Shown: positions 9,432-17,722 of the stretch, in pieces
Layout: each line of letters begins with the position of its first letter
How positions within the stretch are numbered: the stretch's first letter is position 1
From: Sergeia podlipaevii
Lineage: Eukaryota > Euglenozoa > Kinetoplastea > Trypanosomatida > Trypanosomatidae
DNA length: 20,923 bases
Assembly: GCA_030849805.1 (NCBI GenBank)
Contig: JASANZ010001871.1
Location: 1 to 20,923, forward strand
Reading direction: 5' to 3'
The notes under the pieces: model-generated
Databases searched by the model: none
The model's input: only the letters and a program-made list of their open reading frames with translations
What the model was told of the DNA's origin: nothing
Translations under genes and position numbers: made by a program

Positions 9432-10284
9432 CCCCTTCCTTTAGTGGGAAACTGGAAGGAGTCTGAGAGCGCGCATGCGATCGTGAAAAATTGCGGGGGG
9501 GGATGGTTCAATCGCATCAGTTGTACAACAACAAAAAAAAACTCTGGACCTTATCTCTTCTCATGGAGACCCTCTTTCAGTGAAGGTAGCCCATTAGAGC
9601 GTGAAATGTGTTTGTGCGTGTGAGTGTTGGTTCTCAAAGGTGAAAGGAAAGAAAGAAAAGAAAAGAAAGGAAAGAGGAAGTGGGCTTAATTGAATCCAAT
9701 ATGCAGGTGAAATCAATTAGACCTCTCTCTCTCTTTCATGTTCTATTATTTTTATGATTATTGTTATTATCATTATTATTATTACCCCTCCCTTTAACAG
9801 CTTTAATGACGTTGCTAAGATGAAAGAACGAAACAGAAAAAGAAAAATGAATCAGAGGAGGATACGAATGTAAAAAAGGGGGAAGAGGGAGAGGTGAGTG
9901 AGAGAATATCTCTCTCTTTTTTTTCATTTTTTACCGAATGCATATGCGTGCTAAGACTGAAAAGACAACCCTCTCTCTCTCCTCTCTCTTCTCCTTCATC
10001 TATCTTCACTTGGGTCTTTCTTTTTATATTGTTGATGTGTTAAACTTTTCATTTGCAGTTTGTGTTTTTTTATTTATTATTTTCCCTCTCAAAAATAAAG
10101 GAGCATTTGATTATGACTATTACTGTAATAATACCGAGGAAATAAGCCTCCTTCTTTTTTTTTTCTTCTTTTTTCTTTTCTTTTTTTTTTTCTGCTCCTA
10201 TGAGTGTTCTTCCACCATTTTTTTTGTTTTTTTTTGCCATTTCTCCTATTCCTCTTTATTTTGCCATTATTGATATTAATACTT

Positions 10285-10310
10285 CCTAACCTACGTATTT
10301 ATTTTTGTAG
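10285..10310 (+). promoter_or_regulatory. Trans-splice acceptor region for FKBP copy 2
   Basis: CTTCCTAACC, a pyrimidine/T-rich stretch and TTTTTGTAG end at 10310. The CTAAC resembles a branch-point sequence, and the AG at 10309-10310 gives a 32-nt 5'UTR with no ATG. It is the tidiest acceptor in the window. Confidence 0.65.
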
Positions 10311-10342
10311 GTAGTTTTATCAGACTTCTTATCGAAATAAAA

Positions 10343-10813
10343 ATGGCTCAGGCTGAAGGTGAGAAGTTTATGGCTGAGGTGTCCACTAAGCCCGGCGTGC
10401 ACACCCTGCCCAGCGGCATGCGCTTCAAGATCGTTACCAAGGTCACCAACACCGCAGGTAAGAAGTCCCCCAACTCTACGGATGCCTGCTCCGTGCACTA
10501 CCACGGCACCCTGCCCAACGGAAAGGTGTTCGACTCCTCTATGGACCGCAACTCTCCCGCCACGTTTGCCCCCAACCAGGTTATTGCCGGCTGGACCGAG
10601 GCCCTTCAGTACATGAGCGAGGGTGAGGAGTGGGAGGTCTATCTGCCCCCTGGCCTTGCGTATGGCTCCCGCGGTGCCGGCGGCGTGATCCCACCCAACG
10701 CCACCCTCGTCTTCAAAATTCACCTTCTGAAGGTGCTCCATGGCGGTAAGGAAGCCAGCGCTGGTCACAACAAGCTCGAGGGAGCGCTTGGCAAGAAGTA
10801 CTCAGACCTATAA
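10343..10813 (+). CDS. FKBP/Mip-type peptidyl-prolyl cis-trans isomerase, copy 2 (cytosolic form)
   Basis: A 156-residue single-domain FKBP starting MAQAEGEKF. It lacks the myristoylation sequence of copy 1 and has no signal peptide or transmembrane segment, so cytosolic location is expected. The pocket residues are present: Tyr53 (VHYHG), Phe63-Asp64, Arg69 in MDRNSP (equivalent to FKBP12 Arg42), Val80-Ile81, Trp84, Tyr107 and Phe124. Gln79 replaces the FKBP12 Glu54, and Ala73 replaces Phe46. By hand alignment it differs from copy 3 at 11 of 156 positions, mainly at residues 35-36 (Thr-Asn here, Glu-Glu there), 73, 127, 133, 143 and the last ten residues. The 481-nt gap to copy 3 and the shared first 30 codons point to recent tandem duplication or conversion. 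It should be an active isomerase; specificity relative to copy 3 is unknown. Confidence 0.95.
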   Translation: MAQAEGEKFMAEVSTKPGVHTLPSGMRFKIVTKVTNTAGKKSPNSTDACSVHYHGTLPNGKVFDSSMDRNSPATFAPNQVIAGWTEALQYMSEGEEWEVYLPPGLAYGSRGAGGVIPPNATLVFKIHLLKVLHGGKEASAGHNKLEGALGKKYSDL

Positions 10814-11134
10814 GCAGCCAGAGAAGGAAAGAGAGAGTGAAGAGAAAAGAAGGATTGAGTTGAGATTTTTATTAGAAGTTGACGAAACGTTCTTTTTTAT
10901 TATTATTTACCTCACCCTTTTTTTTTTTTTGACCTATTGTCATTGTTGGGCTTCTTTATTATTATTTTCTTTACTCTTTGCCAAAAAAGAAAAGAAAAGA
11001 AAGGAAAAGGAAGAGAGAGAGAGGGAGAGAGGAGGAAACCCAGTATGCATCTTTAAAGAAATATTTTTTTGGTCCTTGTCGTTTGCACTAGGAAATAAAG
11101 GCATTTCCTTACATTGCATTCCTCTTGAGCTTTC

Positions 11135-11238
11135 TTTATCTGTCTTTCTTTTTTTTCTCTCTCTCTTTGTTTGTTTGTTTGTTTGTTTGTTTGTTTTTTT
11201 CTTTTCAATGATAACTGTTGATGTATATCGCTCACGAG
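11135..11238 (+). promoter_or_regulatory. Trans-splice acceptor region for FKBP copy 3
   Basis: An unusually long pyrimidine region (about 11131-11216) incorporates a CT run and seven TTTG units. The first AG after it is at 11237-11238. Two ATGs lie between tract and AG, so they would be removed; the leader of about 56 nt after the AG has no ATG before 11295. Confidence 0.55.
11167..11195. repeat. TTTG tetranucleotide microsatellite
   Basis: Seven TTTG units sit inside the polypyrimidine region ahead of FKBP copy 3. Variation in repeat number could alter splice-acceptor strength, which is inference. Confidence 0.85.
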
Positions 11239-11294
11239 GAGAAAGAAAAGGATCTTTAAAAAAAAAAAAACTTCATTACAATAACAATATAAAA

Positions 11295-11765
11295 ATGGCT
11301 CAGGCTGAAGGTGAGAAGTTTATGGCTGAGGTGTCCACTAAGCCCGGCGTGCACACCCTGCCCAGCGGTATGCGCTTCAAGATCGTTACCAAGGTTGAAG
11401 AAACTGCAGGTAAGAAGTCCCCCAACTCTACGGATGCCTGCTCCGTGCACTACCACGGCACCCTGCCCAACGGAAAGGTGTTCGACTCCTCTATGGACCG
11501 CAACTCTCCCTCCACGTTTGCCCCCAACCAGGTTATTGCCGGCTGGACCGAGGCCCTTCAGTACATGAGCGAGGGTGAGGAGTGGGAGGTCTATCTGCCC
11601 CCTGGCCTCGCGTATGGCTCCCGCGGTGCCGGCGGCGTGATCCCACCCAACGCCACCCTCGTCTTCAAAATTCGCCTTCTGAAGGTGCTCCAGGGCGGTA
11701 AGGAGGCCAGCGCTGGTCACAAGAAGCTCGAGGAGGCTCTCAGCACGACGTACTCCAACTTGTAA
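11295..11765 (+). CDS. FKBP/Mip-type peptidyl-prolyl cis-trans isomerase, copy 3 (cytosolic form)
   Basis: A 156-residue FKBP starting MAQAEGEKF at 11295; the frame is open upstream, but this ATG is chosen because it is the first after the predicted splice AG and matches copy 2. The pocket is as in copy 2 (Tyr53, Phe63-Asp64, Arg69, Val80-Ile81, Trp84, Tyr107, Phe124), with Ser73 at the FKBP12 Phe46 position. Residues 34-37 (VEET), 127 (Arg), 133 (Gln) and 143 (Lys) match copy 1 instead of copy 2, while the C-terminal LEEALSTTYSNL is private to this copy. No signal peptide, membrane segment or lipidation sequence is seen, so it is probably cytosolic. The UTR sequences differ from those of copy 2, so the two genes may be expressed differently at the mRNA stability level, which is the main control point in trypanosomatids. 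Confidence 0.95.
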   Translation: MAQAEGEKFMAEVSTKPGVHTLPSGMRFKIVTKVEETAGKKSPNSTDACSVHYHGTLPNGKVFDSSMDRNSPSTFAPNQVIAGWTEALQYMSEGEEWEVYLPPGLAYGSRGAGGVIPPNATLVFKIRLLKVLQGGKEASAGHKKLEEALSTTYSNL

Positions 11766-12508
11766 AAGTAACAAAAGAGGGGAGAGGGAAAAAGAAATTG
11801 TGTTTGGGTTCTCTTTCGCATTAATCTACTTCTCACTATCTTTCTCTCTCTGTTGTTGTTGTTGCTTTTTTTGTTTTGTTTTCTGGAGCGACAAACAAAG
11901 CTAGAGAGCGAGTATGTGTGTGTGTGTGTGTAGTAGCAGAATAGATGGTGCATACGCCTCTTGTGCTTTTTTTGTGTCTGTTCGTTCTCGAAAAAAAAAA
12001 AAAGAGAGAGGGGGGAAGGTGAGAGAGGTGAACTAAACGCCAATTTGTCTATTCATTTTTATTTTTTTTATTTTTTTACGACCTGATATTCTTCTTATTG
12101 TATTTCTCAGGTGATTGCTGTGGAGTACCGCAGCTTTGGAGTATACATGCACTCATACACATTTGCGGTACTTGAGTGCGCACGAAGGAGATAAAGAGAG
12201 AAAGAAAAAAAAACGAGTACGTGAGGGAGAGAAGCAATAGCAACAGCGGGACAATATATTGACATATATATATTCACACTATCCGCAAAGGTGTGACTGA
12301 CAAAGCATGCATTCACCCCCCTCCCCTCATTATTACTATCATTGCTATTATCTTTTCACAGTACGTTAATGTATATATTCTTCTTCTTTCTTGCTCGTTC
12401 TTTTCATTTTCTACTTTCTTGAATACCAACGGCATTCAAATACTTGTAGCGCGCATCTTTCACGCATACACACACATACATACATCTTCGCTTACACAAG
12501 TGTGGTGC

Positions 12509-12510
<2 letters not shown>

Positions 12511-12540
<30 letters not shown>
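12511..12540. repeat. TAT/ATT trinucleotide microsatellite
   Basis: Ten perfect TAT units follow a GTGGTGCAG sequence. Non-coding. Confidence 0.9.
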
Positions 12541-12541
<1 letters not shown>

Positions 12542-12814
12542 AGGAAGAGAAAGAAAGCGAAGGAGATATTGCCCAAAAAAAAACTTTTTGCTCTCTCTCT
12601 CTATATATATATATATTATTTATTATCACTATTTCTGCTTGTATCTGTATCTAAATAAGAATTCCAAACTTGGCAGCGGGAGGAAAGAAACAAAAAAAAA
12701 AGTAATAAAGGACGAAGGGAAAAAATAATAGCAGCACTTTTAGTAGTAGTACAAGTGGTGCGCACTTCAAGTCTACACTCGACTTAAACCTCCGTCTCTA
12801 GCACGAGGCAGTCG

Positions 12815-12878
12815 TGTCTTCTTCTTTTTTTTTAGTTGTTTTTCTTTTTCTGTTTGTGGTTTCTCTTGAAAGCTGCAG
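12815..12878 (+). promoter_or_regulatory. Trans-splice acceptor region for the Q/H-rich protein gene
   Basis: Two consecutive pyrimidine tracts are present: 12815-12833 ending in AG at 12834-12835, and 12836-12866 followed by AGs at 12871-12872 and 12877-12878. Either gives a leader of roughly 100-140 nt with no ATG before 12977. The choice between them cannot be made from sequence. Confidence 0.5.
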
Positions 12879-12907
12879 CACACACACACACACATATATA
12901 TATATAT
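12879..12907. repeat. CA then TA dinucleotide repeat in the predicted 5'UTR
   Basis: A CA run (12879-12894) passes directly into a TA run (12894-12907). It lies between the candidate splice acceptors and the start codon, so it would be part of the mature leader. Confidence 0.75.
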
Positions 12908-12976
12908 TTGCTATTACTCCATTGAAGAAGGGACAGAGCAAATTTGCTTTACATTTATATAGCAGCAAGTCAAGAC

Positions 12977-15772
12977 ATGCTAGCTTCAGAAGCAGAAGCA
13001 GCAACAGCACTCTCTGCAACTGCGTACGTTACCACACCCACAGATATCACAATAGACGTTGATGCATCGGACAAGGATAGCGCAGCTGCAGCGGATGTGC
13101 CGATGGCGACGTACGCGGGCGAGCCTCAGCGGCTATCTGACAATAATTGTTCCGTAGAGCGTCATCAAGGCGAGGCACCTTTACACGATGGCGTGCATGC
13201 CAGTGAAATCGGCAATGCCACGGCGATGATGGCGCCTTCATCTTCTTCTTTCAAGTGTGCACCCACGTCTATTACCTCTAACACATCTTCATCCATGTTA
13301 AGCGGTATCGAGGAGGATCTTATGGATATCATTCAGATACAGAGAGCACGGCTACAGCAAGCAGAAGCCTCGTTTATGATAGAAACAGGCGACACACATC
13401 GTCAAGCAGCACCTTCTGCGTCTCCTTCTGGTAAAGTTGCGCATGAGCGCCAGGACGCACCCAGCATGAATGCGAATAGTTGGCAGCAGCAGCAGCAGCA
13501 GCAACAACAGTTGCGTGGCGAAGCAGTTGGGCGACCTTCTAGTCCTATATTTGGCACTAGCGCAGTGATTGCGCAGCTATCGAACTCTACGCCAGTAGTG
13601 GGGAAAAAAGAAACGACAACAGAGACAGAGCTACCATCATCAGGAGGAGGAGGAGGCCTACATGAGCTGCACACTGGCTATAATGGTGAAAATGGCGGTG
13701 AGAAGTACCCAATTATTGACAATGATCAAGGAGGAAGAATGACACCAACCGCAGAAGGTAGAGGAGGGGCGAGTGGGGGAAGCAGGCACGATGATGTTGC
13801 CATGGACTATAACTATTTTCTGGCTCAACTTCAACTTCAGCAGCAGCAGCAGCGTGAGAGGTTCCACAGCTCCAGCAACGGAGGGGGAGGGCACGTCAGG
13901 GACGGTCGACTTCGTTCTCCTCCACTAGACATCATGCGGCGACAGGCGCAGCAGCAGCAGCAGCGCATGAGTGGTGGTGGTGGTGATGACCACGTAAGTC
14001 TCTATGACAGCCCTTCTCGGATGTTGAATGCACCCGCGGATGCTGTCTGTAGCACTCCTGTCACCATGGACGAGGATGGCACATGCGATACAGGTGGCGC
14101 TAGCACAAGAGCTAGTGGTGCCTATCATCACAATCATCATCATCATCACCAACATCAGCAGCAGCATAGCGAAGTCCCACAACGTTACAGAGCTAGCGGC
14201 GGAGAGGACAGGATGATACTTGGACGAGGCAGGTTAGACGCAGGCACCCGCATGGTGTCCATCACGCATGCCGTGAGATCGCCGCACGCACATAATGTTT
14301 GTTCTGTGGATCTGCCAGGCTCCCCGCTGAGGATGGACCAGTACAAGAAAGCAGAGGAGGTGCGTGTGGTCGACCTCAACGATTTCCCCGAAGAGCAGCA
14401 GCAGCAGCAGTCCTACGTGCCAGCAGTACACCACATCAACACCGGGGGCTTCAGTGGCGGCCACGCGTATGGCGGAAGTGCCGCCGCGGTCACGTCGCCA
14501 CGGGGTCAGCAGCAGTCCCCTGTTGAGCCTTTTGCTGACGTTCTCTTAGATGAGGACCGAAGAGTGAGTCAGCGGAACCAAACCACAGCAGGGCAGCTAT
14601 CACCACATGACCAACTACCACACCAAATCGTTGCTGCTGCTGCCTCACACGGACCACCACGGCACAGGACACATCACTTTGGGGCTCATGTTGAAGCGCC
14701 GATGATGATCCATGCAGCACTGCCTACTTCGCTTTCCAAGCCTCGAGGAGGAGGAGGAGGAGGAGGAGGAGAGGGAGGAGCCGCCACACATATTCAGTCT
14801 CATCCACCACAGCAGCAGCAACACTCGCACCGTCGAGCAAGGCGCGCAGGCAACAGTAAGGGAGCTTCCAGCAGTCTTATTCCAGAGAGAGGCACCGCAA
14901 CACCACGCAGCGGTCGTCTTTCACGCACTCAACACCATCATCAACATCAACGACGCGTACATCTGCAGCAGCAGCAGCAGCAGAAGGGGCGACAATATGA
15001 TGAAGATGCTGTCGCTGTTGTTGGGGATGCTGGCGCAGGGGTTGCGGAAAGCGATAGCCAAGGTCAGCCTCGTGCGTCACAGCTGCGCCGTTGCTGCAGC
15101 GAGGCATCCAGGGGGAAAATTAGTGGTAGTAGTGGTGGCCAAGGCCAAGGGAGTTGCGGGCATGAGGATCTCAACAAGGTGCGCACTCTTTATGGTTATA
15201 GCGACGTAGACCTTGATCGCTACCCCCCGCACCGCTATTGCTATCCACACCGCTATCCCTCGCACCCTCTCCAGCGACAGCACTCCGTGCAGCCGACAGC
15301 GAAGGCTCATCAGTCGTTTGCCCCTCCGCTGGCCGAGGTGGGGACCGCTGCGCTACTCAAGGATATCGACTGCATGTGGTGGCCCTCGGTAGCGCCTCAA
15401 CAACAGTACAATCGTGTCCCACGCAATGTAGCCTCGCTAGGAGAAGGAGAAGGAGGAGTGTTCTCAGCTGCAGCAGTGACTGCGGCCATTGGTATAACGA
15501 CGTCAGCAACTACTGCCGTTGCTGCGACGGCGGGTGAAGATGTGCCGCTCTTTGCCGACAGTCTCGTTGGCGCTGCTCTCGCAGATATTGTTCCACGCAT
15601 TCGTCGCCGGCAGAGTGTAGTTGCTCATCGTGAGGCTCTTGCGGGGAGTGGAAGAATCAGCAGGCAGCACGTGACCAGCAGTACGGTTGCTACCATATCA
15701 CCACCTAGTGACGCGGAGGCATGTTGCTACTATTATTATGATAAGGGGTTCCGTGTGGTGCGCCAACGATGA
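12977..15772 (+). CDS. Unrecognised, largely disordered Q/H/G-rich protein
   Basis: Encodes 931 residues from the ATG at 12977, the first after the candidate acceptors; the frame extends about 11 codons further upstream but with no ATG. I recognise no domain. Most of the protein is low complexity: Q9 at 170-178, Q5 runs near 291 and 325, an H-rich stretch HHNHHHHHQHQQQH near 384-400, Q5 near 475, a G8 run near 590, and H/Q clusters near 650-672. A basic cluster HRRARRAGNSKG near 617 could be a nuclear signal or RNA contact. Islands that look ordered or conserved are 107-135 (helical, LSGIEEDLMDIIQIQRARLQ), 736-764 (LYGYSDVDLDRYPPHRY with repeated PHRY), 792-820 (DIDCMWWPSV) and 860-890 (LADIVPRIRRRQSV). 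The end is unusual, CCYYYYDKGFRVVRQR. No membrane segment or signal peptide. A role in RNA regulation or condensates is speculation from composition only. Confidence 0.82.
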   Translation: MLASEAEAATALSATAYVTTPTDITIDVDASDKDSAAAADVPMATYAGEPQRLSDNNCSVERHQGEAPLHDGVHASEIGNATAMMAPSSSSFKCAPTSITSNTSSSMLSGIEEDLMDIIQIQRARLQQAEASFMIETGDTHRQAAPSASPSGKVAHERQDAPSMNANSWQQQQQQQQQLRGEAVGRPSSPIFGTSAVIAQLSNSTPVVGKKETTTETELPSSGGGGGLHELHTGYNGENGGEKYPIIDNDQGGRMTPTAEGRGGASGGSRHDDVAMDYNYFLAQLQLQQQQQRERFHSSSNGGGGHVRDGRLRSPPLDIMRRQAQQQQQRMSGGGGDDHVSLYDSPSRMLNAPADAVCSTPVTMDEDGTCDTGGASTRASGAYHHNHHHHHQHQQQHSEVPQRYRASGGEDRMILGRGRLDAGTRMVSITHAVRSPHAHNVCSVDLPGSPLRMDQYKKAEEVRVVDLNDFPEEQQQQQSYVPAVHHINTGGFSGGHAYGGSAAAVTSPRGQQQSPVEPFADVLLDEDRRVSQRNQTTAGQLSPHDQLPHQIVAAAASHGPPRHRTHHFGAHVEAPMMIHAALPTSLSKPRGGGGGGGGEGGAATHIQSHPPQQQQHSHRRARRAGNSKGASSSLIPERGTATPRSGRLSRTQHHHQHQRRVHLQQQQQQKGRQYDEDAVAVVGDAGAGVAESDSQGQPRASQLRRCCSEASRGKISGSSGGQGQGSCGHEDLNKVRTLYGYSDVDLDRYPPHRYCYPHRYPSHPLQRQHSVQPTAKAHQSFAPPLAEVGTAALLKDIDCMWWPSVAPQQQYNRVPRNVASLGEGEGGVFSAAAVTAAIGITTSATTAVAATAGEDVPLFADSLVGAALADIVPRIRRRQSVVAHREALAGSGRISRQHVTSSTVATISPPSDAEACCYYYYDKGFRVVRQR

Positions 15773-17722
15773 CCACCGCTACTACGCATGAGAGAGAGAG
15801 AGAGGGGAGAGAGAAGAAGAAAAATAGAAAAATATAAATAGAGGGTAGAGAGCCCAAAGCAAAGGGATGAGGGTGTGAGAAACACATAAAGAAACAAAAC
15901 AATTGCACTTGCCACGTATTACTCTTCTTTTTCCTTTTTTTCTCTTTTTCTTTCTTTCTTTTTCTTTTTTATGGCTGCCAGTTGTCTCATATGTTTATTG
16001 GGTACGAGTGCCGGGGGGGGGAAGGCTTCCCTACGTAGCAGAGGGAAAGAGAAAGAGAGAAAGAGAGAAAGAGAGAGAGAAAGAGCATTGGTGCGGGTGG
16101 GGTAGCCTATCTACAAAATATTTTTTTTTTAAATGAAGAAATTGAGAAAGGCAGTGTCAGTTTTTTTTTCTTGTTTTTCAACTTAATGTCTGTGACTATG
16201 TGAGTGTGTAAACGAATGTGCTGAAATTGTGTTGTTGGTTTTTCTTTTTTTTTTCTTCATTATTGTATCTCATCATTTCTTGTTTTTTTTTTGTTGTTGT
16301 TGTTTTACCTCTTGTTGCCTTGCAATGCCTGTGTTTTGCAGTTGTACTACTACTTACATATATGCGTTATTTTATTTTTTATTTCTATTTGTACGTCAAT
16401 GTTGTTGTTGTTTTCTGTTTTTTTTTTGTAGGTGTTTCTTTCTTTCTTTGTTTTGGTGTGTGTTACACATCTGATCTTCTCCCTCTTTTTTTTCATTTTA
16501 TGAGTTGCCTAAGGAGAGGAGATGTGCTCTGTCAGGGGGGGGAGAGAGATAGAGAGGAAAAAAAAAACTGGGTAAAAATAAGGAGAAGAAGCCGCTTTTC
16601 TTTCTCTTTTTTCTTATCTTCGCGTTCGGAATATATATATATTGTTTGTATCAATCTATTGTCTTGTTGTGTTTCCTTGTTTGCTTGTTTGTTTTTCTTC
16701 ACTTTTCTTCTTGTGGAACTTGAAAGACCCGTCTTCAAATGGTATATATATATAGTATGCTAGCGCACACGCGTACATGCGGTGAAACAAAATTTAGAAG
16801 AAAAAAAAAATTAAAAAAAAGAGACCGGGGGGCTGATTTGAGGCTGTACTGCTGCAAACAATAAATGAGAATGTTGACTGTCTTTCGTCATGCTTTTGTT
16901 GATGCTGTAGCTTTTTCCTTTAAAAAAAAAAAAAAAATGGCATCTATCTTCACTCCTTTCCCTTCCCTTCTTCTATTTCTATCATTATTCCTCCCCCCAC
17001 CCTCCATCTATCATTACTACTACTACGGCTGATTTGTTTACAAACAAAACCTACGTCTTCTTCAATAGTAGTTGCTAGGAACACACAACTGAGACGGTGC
17101 ACGTTAGAATTCTTTGTACCCTCCTCTCTCTTTCTTCTTTATATCTACCATCATTTTTCTTTTCAATCGATTTTGTCATTATTATTTTTTTCCTTCTTTT
17201 CGCTGTCTTTGTTGTTGTTGTTGTGTCTGTTTGTTTGTTTGTTGGCAGCGGTATTTAGATACATACATATTTTTTTTTCGTTTCCTCCATATACATTTGG
17301 TCCTTGTTATCTATTTAGTACACTGTTGCTGTTCTTATTGAAGCCAGTACTCAATTGTTTCTCCGTGTTTTTTTTTTTTTGGTTTGTGTGTCTGTGTTTG
17401 CTTCTTTCTTTCTTTCCACTTTCTTTTCAAAAAAAAAATACTACTATCCTTTTGAGAAGATTCTTAACCACTATTAACAATACCGAGAAAAGAAGAAAAA
17501 AGACTGGAAAACAGCATTTTCTATTATTCACTTTTTTTTTTTCAATCATCTCGTCAGTGTCATTGTAGCTTCTCATATAGTGAGTTGATAACTTCTTGTG
17601 TGCGTGAGTGAGTGTGTGTGTGTGTGTGCATTTCATATAATATTGTTACTACTAACTTGCCGAATTTAAGTTTTACTGTTAATTACTTCTATATATATTG
17701 TATAAGGAGAGAAACTTCAATA
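15773..17722. other. Spacer between the Q/H-rich protein gene and the CaaX protein gene
   Basis: About 1.95 kb without a supported gene. It contains GA/AAAGAG-rich purine runs (15789-15808, 16043-16085), many T and TTG tracts, AT runs near 16631-16642 and 16742-16754, and an A15 run (16922-16936). A long open frame of about 180 codons at 16218-16763 lacks an ATG start and translates to F/V/L/C-rich sequence from poly-T, so it was not called. The right end holds the acceptor for the next gene. Confidence 0.55.
17515..17557 (+). promoter_or_regulatory. Trans-splice acceptor region for the CaaX protein gene
   Basis: A T-rich tract (about 17515-17551) is followed by the first AG at 17556-17557 (TCGTCAG). 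The leader of about 165 nt, which includes a TG run (17612-17628), has no ATG before 17723. Confidence 0.55.

Larger units (their letters stand above)
7923..10342. other. Long spacer between FKBP copies 1 and 2
   Basis: About 2.4 kb, the longest gene-free stretch in the window. It holds a (CA)20 repeat (8643-8682), a C6/G7 inverted repeat next to one undetermined base (8804-8828), an ATT repeat (9409-9431), many T tracts longer than 10 and a purine-rich GAAAG/GGAAAG segment (9640-9680). I searched by eye for remains of a fourth FKBP copy and found none. The open frames here (up to about 110 codons) are repeat-driven. No tRNA or snoRNA could be supported. Confidence 0.55.
10814..11294. other. 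Spacer between FKBP copies 2 and 3
   Basis: This 481-nt spacer begins with purine-rich 3'UTR sequence and ends with a long pyrimidine tract, a TTTG tetranucleotide repeat (11167-11195) and the copy 3 acceptor. A reading frame happens to stay open through this spacer in phase with copy 3, but it contains A/T homopolymers, has no ATG in the mature leader and crosses the acceptor, so it is not treated as coding. Confidence 0.65.
11766..12976. other. Spacer between FKBP copy 3 and the Q/H-rich protein gene
   Basis: About 1.2 kb without a supported gene. It contains a TG run (11916-11931), poly-A and poly-T tracts, an ATT repeat (12511-12540), an AT run (12602-12617), and CA then TA repeats in the predicted leader of the next gene (12879-12907). 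Open frames near 12293-12658 are repeat-driven. Confidence 0.6.

Noticed and set aside
10740..11294. An in-frame open extension of about 185 codons upstream of FKBP copy 3, which would give a 341-residue protein
   Set aside because: It passes through the 3' end of copy 2 in another frame, purine runs, poly-T and the predicted splice acceptor. The ATG at 11295 matches the start of copy 2 and is the first after the AG.
7422..11765. Direct secretion of these FKBPs as Mip-like virulence factors
   Set aside because: The catalytic domain resembles Mip, but none of the three copies has a signal peptide or the long N-terminal helix, so a secreted role is not supported by the sequence.
12944..12976. 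An upstream start for the Q/H-rich protein adding MLYIYIAASQD
   Set aside because: The first codon of that extension is TTG; the first ATG after the candidate splice sites is at 12977.
16218..16763. A 181-codon hydrophobic open frame resembling a multi-pass membrane protein
   Set aside because: It begins at GTG, and its F/V/L/C content comes from T, TTG and TTC tracts typical of spacer DNA here; no domain pattern or conserved-looking segment is seen.
17114..17568. Hydrophobic open frames before the CaaX protein gene
   Set aside because: They are poly-T/CTT translations lying in the splice-acceptor region of the next gene, with no composition typical of the real genes in the window.
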